A stretch of DNA of 64,000 nucleotides, from assembly GCA_024707075.1 (NCBI GenBank), contig JANQAK010000001.1:1510001-1574000 (forward strand). The letters run 5' to 3'. This DNA comes from Afipia sp. Lineage in GTDB: Bacteria > Pseudomonadota > Alphaproteobacteria > Rhizobiales > Xanthobacteraceae. A program made the translations under genes and the position numbers. This document shows positions 8,750 to 17,415 of the stretch, piece after piece (the stretch's first letter is position 1; every line of letters begins with the position of its first letter). The notes beneath the pieces are model-generated. The model was not told where the DNA came from and searched no databases. It saw nothing but the letters and a program-made list of their open reading frames with translations.

Positions 8750-9484
8750 TTATTCGCCGGCCGAGAAATCTTCCGCCGGAGGCTGTGCGCTCTGGCCTTC
8801 CGGACGGGGTCCCGGTGGACGCCGGCGGCGACGATGACCGAAGCGCTCGCCGCTCGGGTTGCCGCTCGCCTCTGCGCCATTTCCGTTCGCCTGCGGCTGC
8901 GCGCCGCCGGTAATGAATGACGGAAGACGATCGACCGGTTCGCTCTCGGCGGGCTGCACGGACGGTTGCGGCTGCGGACGATGATCGCGATCCCGGAAAT
9001 GTTGCTCGCGCGGCTGTTGCTGTTCGCGCGGGAACGGCTGCTGTTCGCGCGGCTGAAACTGCGGCTGTTGCTGCTGGTGTCCCGGCGCAAAGCCGGGCTC
9101 CGCGCCGAAGTTGGAATAGCTGTCGCCATCGTCGCCGTTATCGTCGAGCGCATCGCTGTCGTTGCGCGGCATCATCGGCTGCTGCTGTTGCGGCTGGTTC
9201 TGCCGGAACTGTTCCTGCGCCGCCGCGATCAGCCGGAAATAATGTTCGGCGTGCTGATAGTAGTTCTCGGCTGCAACAGGATCGCCGGACGAGCGCGCGT
9301 CACGCGCGAGCTGGACGTATTTCTCTGCAACATGAGAGGCGGTGCCGCGAATCTTGATGTCCGGTCCGTTGGACTCGAAAACCCGGGTCATCGGGTTCTG
9401 GCCGCGCCGGTTGTTGTTATTGCTATTATTGTTGTTGTTATTCCGGCTGCGCATACGCTTGTTGTTATTCGGGCCGTTTCTCAT
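8750..9484 (-). CDS. DUF4167 domain protein with poly-Asn/Gln low-complexity regions
   Basis: A protein of 244 residues starting MRNGPNNNKRMR. The N-terminus has runs of Asn broken by Arg/Ser, then the conserved DUF4167 core: RVFESNGPDIKIRG, HVAEKYVQLARDA, DPVAAENYYQHAEHYFRLI. The rest is rich in Gln, Pro and Arg (QQQQP, REQQPFPREQQ) and ends in RRRRRPPGPRP. This family is widespread in alphaproteobacteria and is found near prmC/prfA. Function is unknown to me; the Arg/Asn-rich character suggests RNA binding or condensate formation, which is inference. The alternative start 69 bases upstream lacks family support. Confidence 0.85.
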   Translation of the reverse strand: MRNGPNNNKRMRSRNNNNNNSNNNNRRGQNPMTRVFESNGPDIKIRGTASHVAEKYVQLARDARSSGDPVAAENYYQHAEHYFRLIAAAQEQFRQNQPQQQQPMMPRNDSDALDDNGDDGDSYSNFGAEPGFAPGHQQQQPQFQPREQQPFPREQQQPREQHFRDRDHRPQPQPSVQPAESEPVDRLPSFITGGAQPQANGNGAEASGNPSGERFGHRRRRRPPGPRPEGQSAQPPAEDFSAGE

Positions 9485-9796
9485 GTGGTGCCTTTTACCG
9501 ATTCTGGATCGTGGTGGTTGGTGTGCAGGACACGGCGCAATGCATTCGCGCAAGCGGCGATGCCGTCAGGTTCAGACCGTAGTTGCCGTCGTTCGCGTTC
9601 AACAAGGACGCGTTCTCCAAATGCCCGAAGGCAATGAGCCATCTGGGCCGGATCAGCCTGAGCTAGCAGGCGTGACGTTTTGCAGATGAGTGTTCAAGCG
9701 CAATATCAGGCTTTCGTTCGCTTTGCGGTCCCAAGCAGCGCAGCTCTTTCAGCCTTCGCGCTCGTCATGACCAGCCTTTTTTAGGAACCTTTCATC
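9485..9796. other. geneless stretch upstream of the DUF4167 gene
   Basis: No convincing gene. A 20-codon - strand open frame at 9706-9768 (MTSAKAERAALLGTAKRTKA) has AAGG about 8 bases before its ATG and could be a leader peptide or chance. The DUF4167 promoter should lie here. Confidence 0.4.
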
Positions 9797-9919
9797 CGGC
9801 GGGGCGCCTCTTGCGAGGCTTCTGGCTTCGACCCGTTATTCTTTAACGGGGCCACGACCCTGAACCGATGGTGTGGCCGGAACGTAGTCGCTCCGGAGCG
9901 ATATTCCAAGAGGTTTTTT
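9797..9919 (+). ncRNA. candidate structured RNA with long-range closing stem and T6 tail
   Basis: CCTCTTG (9807-9813) can pair with CAAGAGG (9907-9913), which is followed by six T (9914-9919). Inside lie CCCGTTA-TTCTT-TAACGGG (about 9832-9850) extended by TGGC/GCCA, GGCCAC/GTGGCC, and the palindrome CGCTCCGGAGCG (9890-9901). CCTC at 9807-9810 can instead pair locally with GAGG to give GCCTC-TTGC-GAGGC (9806-9819), competing with the closing stem. It sits between prmC and the DUF4167 gene, both on the - strand. I do not recognise the family. The T-run favours + strand transcription, but a - strand leader element for the DUF4167 gene is possible. Confidence 0.4.
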
Positions 9920-9935
9920 CTGGTCCAAACGCTCT

Positions 9936-10826
9936 TTAAAACGCCGTCTTTCGCCCTATGACGGCTCGGTGAATGCCGCCCAAATCGGCCTTGGGCGGGT
10001 GTGGAAGGGTTAATCCCGCCGCCCGCATGATTTCACCTACGGGAGCGCTCTGGTCGTACCCGACCTCAAGGATCAGGATTCCGTCAGGAGCGAGCAATCC
10101 CGCCGCCTGCGGGATGATGATGCGATAGGCTGTGAGCCCGTCCGCGCCGCCATCCAGCGCGAGATGCGGATCGTGGTTGCGCACGTCGGGATCGAGCGCG
10201 GCGATGTCCGCAGAGCGAATATATGGCGGATTCGAAACAATCAGGTCGAATGGGCCGGACAGCGAGGCTGCATAATCGCACTGGATGAACGAGGTCCGGC
10301 CGGCGAGGCCGAGCCGGTGAGCGTTCATCTCCGCGGTCGCCAGTGCACCGACCCTGATGTCGGTACCGATGCCACTCGCTGCGGCAAGCTCGGACAACAG
10401 CGCGAGCAAAATGGCGCCGGAGCCGGTGCCGATGTCGGCGATACGGATAGTCTGGTTGGCGCGGGACTCGCTCCGCAGAATGTCCAGCGCCGCCTCGACC
10501 ACCGTCTCGGTGTCGGGGCGGGGCACGAGCGTGTCATTGGAGAGGCACAGATCGAGGCCCCAGAATTCCTTCCGGCCAAGGATGCGCGCGACCGGCTCGT
10601 GCGAGATCCGGCGTTGTGTGTAGGTCGCGATCACTGTCGCTTCGTCACTGGTGATCTTGCGCGCAGCCTGGGTGGCCAGGCCGGTGTGATCGAGATCGAG
10701 CGCCGCGCCGAGCAGCAGCCGCGCATCAAGGTCGGGCGATTCGATGCCGTTGTCCTTGAGATGGGCCGCCAGCGCGCGACGGGCGGCCTCGACCGTCAAT
10801 CCTGCGAACGGGATGTTCGCGCTCAC
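9936..10826 (-). CDS. prmC: PrmC, peptide chain release factor N5-glutamine methyltransferase
   Basis: A 296-residue methyltransferase that modifies the Gln of the GGQ motif in release factors. Seen: an N-terminal helical domain ([27 protein letters not shown]), RKEFWGLDL, the SAM motif [11 protein letters not shown], and the catalytic loop SNPPYI in [12 protein letters not shown]. It ends with LILEVGYDQ and a C-terminal RAVIGRK. Its ATG overlaps the prfA stop by 4 bases (ATGA), the classical prfA-prmC arrangement that pairs substrate and enzyme. Confidence 0.96.
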   Translation of the reverse strand: MSANIPFAGLTVEAARRALAAHLKDNGIESPDLDARLLLGAALDLDHTGLATQAARKITSDEATVIATYTQRRISHEPVARILGRKEFWGLDLCLSNDTLVPRPDTETVVEAALDILRSESRANQTIRIADIGTGSGAILLALLSELAAASGIGTDIRVGALATAEMNAHRLGLAGRTSFIQCDYAASLSGPFDLIVSNPPYIRSADIAALDPDVRNHDPHLALDGGADGLTAYRIIIPQAAGLLAPDGILILEVGYDQSAPVGEIMRAAGLTLPHPPKADLGGIHRAVIGRKTAF

Positions 10827-11908
10827 GCCGCGCTGCCCTGTGCCGCCAACTGCGCGGCCTGATGTTCCGTGGTCAGTGCGTCGATCAATTCACCCAGGGC
10901 ATCGCCCGCGATCACCTGCGGCAACTTGTAGAGCGTGAGATTGATGCGGTGGTCGGTGACGCGGCCCTGCGGAAAGTTGTAGGTCCGGATGCGTTCGGAG
11001 CGGTCGCCGGAGCCGACCTGCCCCTTGCGGTCGGCCGAACGTGTCGCATCGATGCGTTGACGTTCGGCGTCGTAGATGCGCGAGCGCAGGATGTTCATCG
11101 CGCTGGCCCGGTTTTTATGCTGCGAGCGGCTGTCCTGCATCATGACGACGATGCCGGTCGGAATATGCGTGATGCGGATCGCGGACTCGGTCTTGTTGAC
11201 GTGCTGGCCGCCGGCGCCCTGCGCGCGCATGGTCTCGATCCGCAGATCGGTGTCCTTGATCGCCACATCAACTTCCTCGGCCTCCGGCAGCACCGCCACC
11301 GTCGCCGCGGACGTGTGGATGCGGCCCTGCGTCTCTGTATCTGGCACGCGCTGCACGCGATGCACGCCGGATTCGAATTTCAGCTTGGCGAATGCGCCGC
11401 GGCCCTGCACCTCTGCGATGATTTCCTTGTAGCCGCCCATGGTGCCCTCGGAGGCGGAGATCACTTCGACCTTCCAGCCTTGCAGGGACGCGAAGCGCTC
11501 GTACATGCGGAACAGGTCGCCGGCAAACAGCGAGGCTTCGTCGCCGCCGGTGCCTGCGCGGATTTCCAGCACCACGCTGCGCTCGTCCATCGCATCCTTG
11601 GGCAGCAGAGCGACGCGAATGTTCTGGGCCAGCTCGTCGCGCCGCGCTTCAAGCTGCGGCCGTTCGCCCTCCGCCATCGCGCGCATGTCGGGTTCGGTGG
11701 CGGGGTCGGCAATCAGCGCGTCGATGCCGGCAATCTCAGCGGATGCCGTGCGATAGGCTTTCACGGCATCGACCACCGGCGCGAGTTCGCTCAACTCGCG
11801 GGTGATGCGGACATAGGTTTCCGAATTCACTTGGCCGAGCAGTTCGGCTTCAAGCGAGGCATGACGCGCCAGCAGGGTATCGAGTTTGGCTTCGGTCAGC
11901 GTGGTCAT
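10823..11908 (-). CDS. prfA: PrfA, peptide chain release factor 1
   Basis: A 361-residue factor that recognises UAA/UAG and triggers peptide release. Seen: an N-terminal helical domain, [15 protein letters not shown], the codon-recognition region in [22 protein letters not shown], and the peptidyl hydrolysis motif [15 protein letters not shown]. It continues with [21 protein letters not shown]. The last motif and the length fit RF1 rather than RF2. It lies 60 bases after ptsP and is coupled to prmC. Confidence 0.97.
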   Translation of the reverse strand: MTTLTEAKLDTLLARHASLEAELLGQVNSETYVRITRELSELAPVVDAVKAYRTASAEIAGIDALIADPATEPDMRAMAEGERPQLEARRDELAQNIRVALLPKDAMDERSVVLEIRAGTGGDEASLFAGDLFRMYERFASLQGWKVEVISASEGTMGGYKEIIAEVQGRGAFAKLKFESGVHRVQRVPDTETQGRIHTSAATVAVLPEAEEVDVAIKDTDLRIETMRAQGAGGQHVNKTESAIRITHIPTGIVVMMQDSRSQHKNRASAMNILRSRIYDAERQRIDATRSADRKGQVGSGDRSERIRTYNFPQGRVTDHRINLTLYKLPQVIAGDALGELIDALTTEHQAAQLAAQGSAA

Positions 11909-11968
11909 GGGCTTCGATCGATCAAGGGTGAATTCAACGGCGGGCTTCGGAGGCGTCCGGAAGCGTCG

Positions 11969-14236
11969 CTACAACGAAAGCCCTTCGGCTTCGGCGAATT
12001 CGATCAGCTTGTTGCGGATCGAGACGCTTCCGGCCGGCGCATCCAGCAGCGGCCCGATCAGGGCTTCGGCCTTCTTGGCGTCGAGATCGAGAATCAGCGC
12101 TTTCACCGGGCCGTGCGCGGTGGCCGACAGTGACAGCGAGCGGTAGCCGAGCGCGATCAGCGCCAGTGCGCCCAGCGGCTGGGAGGCCATCTCGCCGCAC
12201 AGTGAAAGGGACTTGCCGGCGGCGTGGGTCTTCTGCGCGATGTCGCGCAGCGCGCGCAGGATCGGCGCCGACAGCGTATCGAAGCGGTCGGTGACGCGCG
12301 AGTTGCCGCGATCCACGGCAAACAGGAACTGGAACAGGTCGTTCGATCCCACCGAAATGAAATCGACGCGCTTGAGCAATTCGTCCATCTGGTAGAGCAG
12401 GGCGGGGACTTCGACCATGGTGCCGACGTCGACGCGCTCCGGCAGCGTGTGGCCATGCTGGCGAAGATAGGTCAGTTCGCGCTCGATCACGAGCTTGGCC
12501 TGATCGAATTCATCGACCTGCGAGATCATCGGAAACATCACGCGCAGATAACGTCCCGACGCCGCACGCAGCAGCGCGCGGATTTGTCCGCGCAGCAGGC
12601 CGGGCCGGTCCAGACCGAGCCTGATCGCGCGCCAGCCCAGCGCCGGGTTTTCCTCGACGATGGTGTCCATATACGGCAGCGCCTTGTCGCCGCCGATGTC
12701 GAGGGTGCGGAAGGTCACGGGCTTGTCGCCGGCGGCATCGAGCACTGCGCGATAGAGTGCAAGCTGTTCGCTGCTGCGCGGCAGGCTCTGCCCGACCATG
12801 AACTGCAATTCGGTGCGGAACAGCCCGATGCCGGATGAGCCGGTATCGTCGATGTGCGGCAGGTCGATCACCAGACCGGCGTTGATCATCAGATCGATGG
12901 ACTGGCCGTCCTTGGTAACGCACGGCTTGTCGCGCAGTTCACGGTACTGCTCCTGCCGCCGCGCCCGGAAGCGCACGCGTTCGGCATAGGCCGACTGGAT
13001 CTCCTGCGACGGGCGGATGTAAATCGATCCCGAGGTGCCGTCGACGATGATGGCGTCGCCGGGATCGGCGATGCCGGCCGCGTTCGGCACCTCGCCGACC
13101 GCCGGAATGCCGAGCGCGCGCGCCACGATCGAGACATGCGAATTGGCGGTGCCTTCTTCCAGCACCAGGCCGCGCAGCCGCTTGCGGTCGTAGTCGAGCA
13201 GCGCCGCCGGACCCATCGAACGGGCGATCAGGATGGCGTTGTCGGGCAACTGCTCCCGCGATGGCGCGTGATCCTGTCCGACAAGCTGGCGCATCAGCCG
13301 ATGGCCGAGATCTTCGAGGTCGTGCAGGCGGTCGCGCAGATAAGGATCGGTCGAACGCAGCATGCGCGCGCGGGTGTCGGACTGCACGCGCTCCACCGCT
13401 GCTTCCGCAGTGAGGCCGGTGGCGACCGCCTCGTGCAGCTTGTGCTGCCAGCCCTGGTCGTTGGCGAACATGCGGTAGGCTTCAAGCACGTCGCGATGCT
13501 CGCCGCCGTCGGCGACGTCGCCGCGTTCCAGCATGCGGTCAAGATCGGCGCGCAGCTTCAGGATCGCACTGTCGAGCCGTTTGACTTCCTTCGGCAGATC
13601 TTCGGCGATGTAGTTGGTGATGACGACGCGGGGCTCGTGCAGCACCACATGGCCGAGCGCGATGCCGTCCGAAAGGACGGCGCCGGTCTTGTGCAGCGAG
13701 TGGCGCGCGGCGGGTTCGGCGCCGGGCTTGGCGATGGACGACAGTTCGCCCGACGCGATCATTTCCGCGAGCACCATCGCGGTGGTTTGCAGCGCCTCGA
13801 CCTCTTCCTCGACATAGGTGCGGTGGGCACGGTTCTGCACCACCAGCACGCCGAGGGTGTTGCCCGAGCGCAGGATCGGCACGCCGAGGAACGAGTGGTA
13901 AATTTCTTCGCCGGTTTCCGGGCGATACGAGAAGGCCGGGTGCGACTGGGCGTTCGATAGGTTCAGCGGCGTCGCCTCGGAGGCGACGAGGCCGACGAGG
14001 CCCTCATGCGCGGTCAGCACCGTCCGGTGGACGGCGTCGCGGTTCAGACCTTCGGTGGCATAGAGTTCAAGGGTGTTGTCGACGCGCAGCACATAGGTCG
14101 AGCAGACCTCCGCCACCATGTTGGCGGCGATCAGCACCACGATCTTGTCGAGCCGTTCCTGAGCGCTGACCTGTTCGGCCATCACTTCGCGGAGCCGTCT
14201 CAACAAGACGCGGGGGCCTCCCAGCGCGCTCCGCAT
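11969..14236 (-). CDS. ptsP: PtsP, PTS-Ntr enzyme I (phosphoenolpyruvate-protein phosphotransferase)
   Basis: A 755-residue cytoplasmic enzyme that takes phosphate from PEP and passes it to NPr in the nitrogen-related phosphotransferase chain. An N-terminal GAF domain (residues about 20-165: LDKIVVLIAANMVAEVCS, FLGVPILRSGNTLGVLVVQN) marks it as EI-Ntr, not sugar-PTS EI. Then come the PEP-utilising N-domain and the phospho-histidine region GTANSHVSIVARALGIPAVG. The PEP-binding barrel follows with FRTLDIGGDKALPY, GWRAIRLGLDRP, GSNDLFQFL and SLCGEMASQP. It follows lysC and precedes prfA on the same strand. Confidence 0.96.
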   Translation of the reverse strand: MRSALGGPRVLLRRLREVMAEQVSAQERLDKIVVLIAANMVAEVCSTYVLRVDNTLELYATEGLNRDAVHRTVLTAHEGLVGLVASEATPLNLSNAQSHPAFSYRPETGEEIYHSFLGVPILRSGNTLGVLVVQNRAHRTYVEEEVEALQTTAMVLAEMIASGELSSIAKPGAEPAARHSLHKTGAVLSDGIALGHVVLHEPRVVITNYIAEDLPKEVKRLDSAILKLRADLDRMLERGDVADGGEHRDVLEAYRMFANDQGWQHKLHEAVATGLTAEAAVERVQSDTRARMLRSTDPYLRDRLHDLEDLGHRLMRQLVGQDHAPSREQLPDNAILIARSMGPAALLDYDRKRLRGLVLEEGTANSHVSIVARALGIPAVGEVPNAAGIADPGDAIIVDGTSGSIYIRPSQEIQSAYAERVRFRARRQEQYRELRDKPCVTKDGQSIDLMINAGLVIDLPHIDDTGSSGIGLFRTELQFMVGQSLPRSSEQLALYRAVLDAAGDKPVTFRTLDIGGDKALPYMDTIVEENPALGWRAIRLGLDRPGLLRGQIRALLRAASGRYLRVMFPMISQVDEFDQAKLVIERELTYLRQHGHTLPERVDVGTMVEVPALLYQMDELLKRVDFISVGSNDLFQFLFAVDRGNSRVTDRFDTLSAPILRALRDIAQKTHAAGKSLSLCGEMASQPLGALALIALGYRSLSLSATAHGPVKALILDLDAKKAEALIGPLLDAPAGSVSIRNKLIEFAEAEGLSL

Positions 14237-14523
14237 CCGTTGACATCCTTAAACCTGCAACTCCAGCGCGGCTCGCAGGCAGCCGCGATAGCGTTAACCA
14301 GAAGTAAAATAACGACTTTTCAGGATCGTGCCAGAACCTCCCATTTTGTCCCGGACGTATCCGACGGTCCGGAATCAGAGGCGCGGGCGCGCGTGCCTTA
14401 TCCTGAGGCTATATCGAATTGAGGCGCGTTTTGCCAAGCAAAACACCTGCCAAATATCAGACCCGCTCTAGCAAAAGCGGCGTCATCACGATGCCGCAAC
14501 TGCTCACTGGTGAAATGGGCGAT

Positions 14524-15777
14524 TTACGCCTGATCCAGCCCGTAAAGCGTGTGCAGCGTCCGGACCGCCAGTTCGGTGTAGGCGGCATCGATCAGCAGCG
14601 AGAACTTGATCTCGGATGTGGTGATGGCGCGGATGTTGATGTTGCGTTCCGACAGCGCCTTGAAGGCCTGCGCGGCGACGCCGGCGTGGCTGCGCATCCC
14701 GATGCCGATCACCGAGACCTTGGCGACGTCGGTGGCCGAGTCCATCGCCTTGTAGCCGATCTTGTCCTTGGCCTTGGTGATGGTGTCCTTGGCGCGGGCG
14801 TATTCGGAGGCTGGTACGGTGAAGGTGAGGTCGGTGGTCTTGCCGTCCTCGGAGACGTTCTGCACGATCATGTCGACGTTGATGCTGGCATCCGCCAGCG
14901 GCACAAAGATCGAGGCCGCGACGCCCGGCTTGTCCTCGATCTGGCGCACGGAGATCTGGGCTTCGTCCCTCGAAAAGGCGATCCCGGTGACGACCTGATT
15001 CTCCATGATTTCCTCCTCGCTGCAAATCAGCGTTCCCGGCGGCGTGCCGTGGGGGTCGATGTCTTCCGGCTTGTCGAAGCTCGAGCGCACGAACACCGGC
15101 ACGTTGTGAACCATGCCCAGTTCCACGGAGCGGACCTGTAGCACCTTGGCGCCCTGCGACGCCATTTCCAGCATTTCCTCGAACGCCACCTTCTCGAGCC
15201 GCCGCGCCTTCGGCACCACGCGCGGATCGGTGGTGTAGACGCCATCGACGTCGGTGTAGATGTCGCAGCGGTCGGCGTGGATCGCCGCCGCGATGGCGAC
15301 CGCCGATGTATCGGAGCCGCCGCGCCCGAGCGTGGTCACGCGCCCGGTCGGCTGATGGATGCCCTGGAAGCCGGCGATCACCGCGACCTCCTTGCGCTCC
15401 TTGAAACGCTTGATGAGTTCGGTGCCGTCGATCCCGGTGATGCGCGCGGAGGCGTGCGCGTCGTCGGTCAGGATCGGGATCTGCCAGCCCTGCCAGGACC
15501 GCGCCTGGATGCCGAGCGATTGCAGCACGATGGCGAGCAGGCCGGCGGTGATCAGTTCGCCGGAGGCCACGATGGCATCGTATTCGCGCGCGTCATGCAG
15601 CGGAGACGCCTCGGTGGCCCAGCCGACGAGTTCGTTGGTCTTGCCCGACATCGCCGACACCACCACGGCCACGTCATGGCCGGCATCGACCTCGCGCTTC
15701 ACATGCTGCGCGACGTTGCGAATGCGCTCGATATTGGCGACGGACGTGCCGCCGAATTTCATGACAAGGCGGCCCAT
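14524..15777 (-). CDS. lysC: LysC, aspartate kinase
   Basis: A 417-residue enzyme phosphorylating aspartate, the entry step to Lys, Met, Thr and diaminopimelate. The N-terminal kinase domain has MKFGGTSVANIERI, SAMSGKTNELVGW, GRGGSDTSAVAIAA and YTDVDGVYTTDPR. The C-terminus carries two ACT domains (VTGIAFSRDEAQISV; VSVIGIGMRSHAGVAAQAFKAL), which in this class mediate feedback inhibition by Lys/Thr. It heads the run toward ptsP, about 290 bases apart, and is divergent from the PH-domain gene and ubiG. Confidence 0.96.
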   Translation of the reverse strand: MGRLVMKFGGTSVANIERIRNVAQHVKREVDAGHDVAVVVSAMSGKTNELVGWATEASPLHDAREYDAIVASGELITAGLLAIVLQSLGIQARSWQGWQIPILTDDAHASARITGIDGTELIKRFKERKEVAVIAGFQGIHQPTGRVTTLGRGGSDTSAVAIAAAIHADRCDIYTDVDGVYTTDPRVVPKARRLEKVAFEEMLEMASQGAKVLQVRSVELGMVHNVPVFVRSSFDKPEDIDPHGTPPGTLICSEEEIMENQVVTGIAFSRDEAQISVRQIEDKPGVAASIFVPLADASINVDMIVQNVSEDGKTTDLTFTVPASEYARAKDTITKAKDKIGYKAMDSATDVAKVSVIGIGMRSHAGVAAQAFKALSERNINIRAITTSEIKFSLLIDAAYTELAVRTLHTLYGLDQA

Positions 15778-15894
15778 AGCGAATGGTGCTGTCCCGGTTA
15801 GGCTGATTGTTCAGTAAGGAGCCAGTTCCGTTCAAAACGGAAGCACGACCCCGAAAAGGCGGCTATACATACCCATCAGGTCGCGGGCAAGCAA

Positions 15895-16056
15895 CTGGTG
15901 ATCCGGTTCTGCCGTTCGTACTACTGTTCAGCAGGCACTTTTACGAACGTCAGAGCCAAAGGATCACCAGGATCATAATTTGCCAGTGTCCTTTCGCATC
16001 CGACGTTTGCTTGCGGGGGACCGCAGAATGAAGCAAACGTCGGATGCGGGACACTG
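15895..16056 (+). repeat. two-hairpin intergenic repeat, copy 2
   Basis: A 162-bp element from CTGGTGATCC to GGACACTG. Left hairpin: GGTTCTGCCGTTCGTA with TACGAACGTCAGAGCC. Spacer: ATCATAATTTGC. Right hairpin: GCATCCGACGTTTGC with GCAAACGTCGGATGC, bounded by GTGTCC and GGGACAC. It is closest to copy 3 (33484-33647, opposite orientation). It ends 31 bases before the PH-domain gene. Confidence 0.8.
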
Positions 16057-16087
16057 ATTGCCCGCTGTAGCGACGGTTAGGACGGGA

Positions 16088-16543
16088 ATGGGCCGCTATA
16101 TCGACGATATTTTGCAGCCGGGGGAAAAGATTCTGTATTCCACCACGATTCACGGCATCGTCTATGTGCCGGGGCTGCTGTGTCTTGCCGTCGCGGCCCT
16201 TTGTCTGGTCGCCTCGGGCGGTGGAGTTATTTTTCCGCTGCTGGCGGCGAGCGCCTTGTTGACGCTTGTCGGCGGCTTTCTGCTGTTCCGGGCGTGGTTT
16301 CAGCGCTGGACCACCGAGACCGATGTGACCACCCTGCGGGTTGTTCACAAGGAAGGGTTTATCAAGCGGCAAACCTTTGAGATGAGTTTGGATAAAATCG
16401 AAAGCGTTGACGTCACCCAGAGTATCGCCGGCCGGATATTTGGGTGGGGAGATGTCCGGGTGAATGGTGTCGGAGAAGGCACGAAGACGATAAAAATGAT
16501 CGGCGCGCCGATCGAATTCCGCAACCACATCACGGCACGCTAA
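16088..16543 (+). CDS. PH-domain (bPH2/YdbS-like) membrane protein
   Basis: A protein of 151 residues from MGRYIDDILQPGEKILY; AGGACGGGA lies just upstream. An upstream in-frame start at 16058 falls next to the repeat and is less likely. Residues about 25-75 hold two membrane segments separated by a short loop (VYVPGLLCLAVAALCLVAS and LLAASALLTLVGGFLLFRAW). The C-terminal half is a bacterial PH fold with VVHKEGFIKRQTFEMSLDKIESVDV and GDVRVNGVGEGTKTI. Function unknown; members are membrane-associated. It lies 18 bases before ubiG and may be co-transcribed. Confidence 0.82.
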   Translation: MGRYIDDILQPGEKILYSTTIHGIVYVPGLLCLAVAALCLVASGGGVIFPLLAASALLTLVGGFLLFRAWFQRWTTETDVTTLRVVHKEGFIKRQTFEMSLDKIESVDVTQSIAGRIFGWGDVRVNGVGEGTKTIKMIGAPIEFRNHITAR

Positions 16544-16561
16544 CCGGATAGATTTCTCGGC

Positions 16562-17311
16562 ATGATCCAGAATTCAACATCAGCGTCCACTGTCGATCCC
16601 GGCGAAATCGCACGGTTCTCGCAATTGTCCGAGGAATGGTGGGATCCCAAGGGCAAGATGGCGCCGCTGCACAAGATCAATCCGCTGCGGCTGACTTATA
16701 TCCGCGACGCGGCGTGCCGCAAGTTCGATCGCAATCCGAAGAGCCTGAACTGCCTGTCGGGCTTGCGCATTCTCGACATCGGTTGTGGTGCGGGATTGCT
16801 GTGCGAGCCCCTGACGCGTCTTGGCGCGCAGGTGATTGGCGTCGATCCATCGGCGACCAATATTGCAGTGGCCAAGCTGCACGCGGACCGCTCCCATCTG
16901 CTGATCGATTATCGCTGCACCACCATCGAGGAGATGGACCCGCGCGAGCGTTTCGACATCGTGCTGGCGATGGAAGTGGTCGAGCATGTCGCCAATGTCG
17001 GGATGTTTCTCGACCGTTGTGCCGCGCTGCTGAAGCCTTCGAGCATGATGGTGGCGTCGACCATCAACCGGAACTGGAAGAGCTTCGCGCTCGCCATCGT
17101 CGGCGCCGAATATGTGCTGCGCTGGCTGCCGCGCGGCACCCATCAGTGGGACAAGTTCGTCACGCCGGCTGAACTGACGCATCATCTCGAGCGCAACAAG
17201 CTCGCCATCAGCGATCAGGCAGGCGTGGTCTATAATCCGCTGGCCGACAAATGGAGCCTCTCGTCCGACATGGACGTGAACTACATGGTGATCGCGGAAG
17301 CGGCGACGTGA
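16562..17311 (+). CDS. ubiG: UbiG, bifunctional ubiquinone O-methyltransferase
   Basis: A 249-residue SAM methyltransferase carrying out both O-methylations of ubiquinone synthesis. Seen: the family N-terminal block FSQLSEEWWDPKGKMAPLHKINPLRL, then motif I ILDIGCGAGLLCEPLTRLGAQVIGVDPS, MEVVEHVANV, and INRNWKSFALAIVGAEYVLRWLPRGTHQW. The last is highly characteristic of UbiG. It is divergent from lysC, an order I recall in Bradyrhizobiaceae. Confidence 0.96.
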   Translation: MIQNSTSASTVDPGEIARFSQLSEEWWDPKGKMAPLHKINPLRLTYIRDAACRKFDRNPKSLNCLSGLRILDIGCGAGLLCEPLTRLGAQVIGVDPSATNIAVAKLHADRSHLLIDYRCTTIEEMDPRERFDIVLAMEVVEHVANVGMFLDRCAALLKPSSMMVASTINRNWKSFALAIVGAEYVLRWLPRGTHQWDKFVTPAELTHHLERNKLAISDQAGVVYNPLADKWSLSSDMDVNYMVIAEAAT

Positions 17312-17415
17312 CCGGCGCGCAGCACTGACATGAGGCGGCGCCGGTTGACCGCGTGCGCCGGATATAGGTCTCTCCGAACCCGGCATTCCCGCCGCCTTGG
17401 CTTTTATTTTTCATT

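Noticed and set aside
9797-9919. 6S RNA or SRP RNA
   Set aside because: The usual neighbours (zapA/fau for 6S) and the SRP apical-loop consensus are absent; kept as an unassigned candidate.
12224-13960. Long open frames opposite ptsP
   Set aside because: They are antisense shadows of a GC-rich gene whose sense frame carries all PTS enzyme I motifs.
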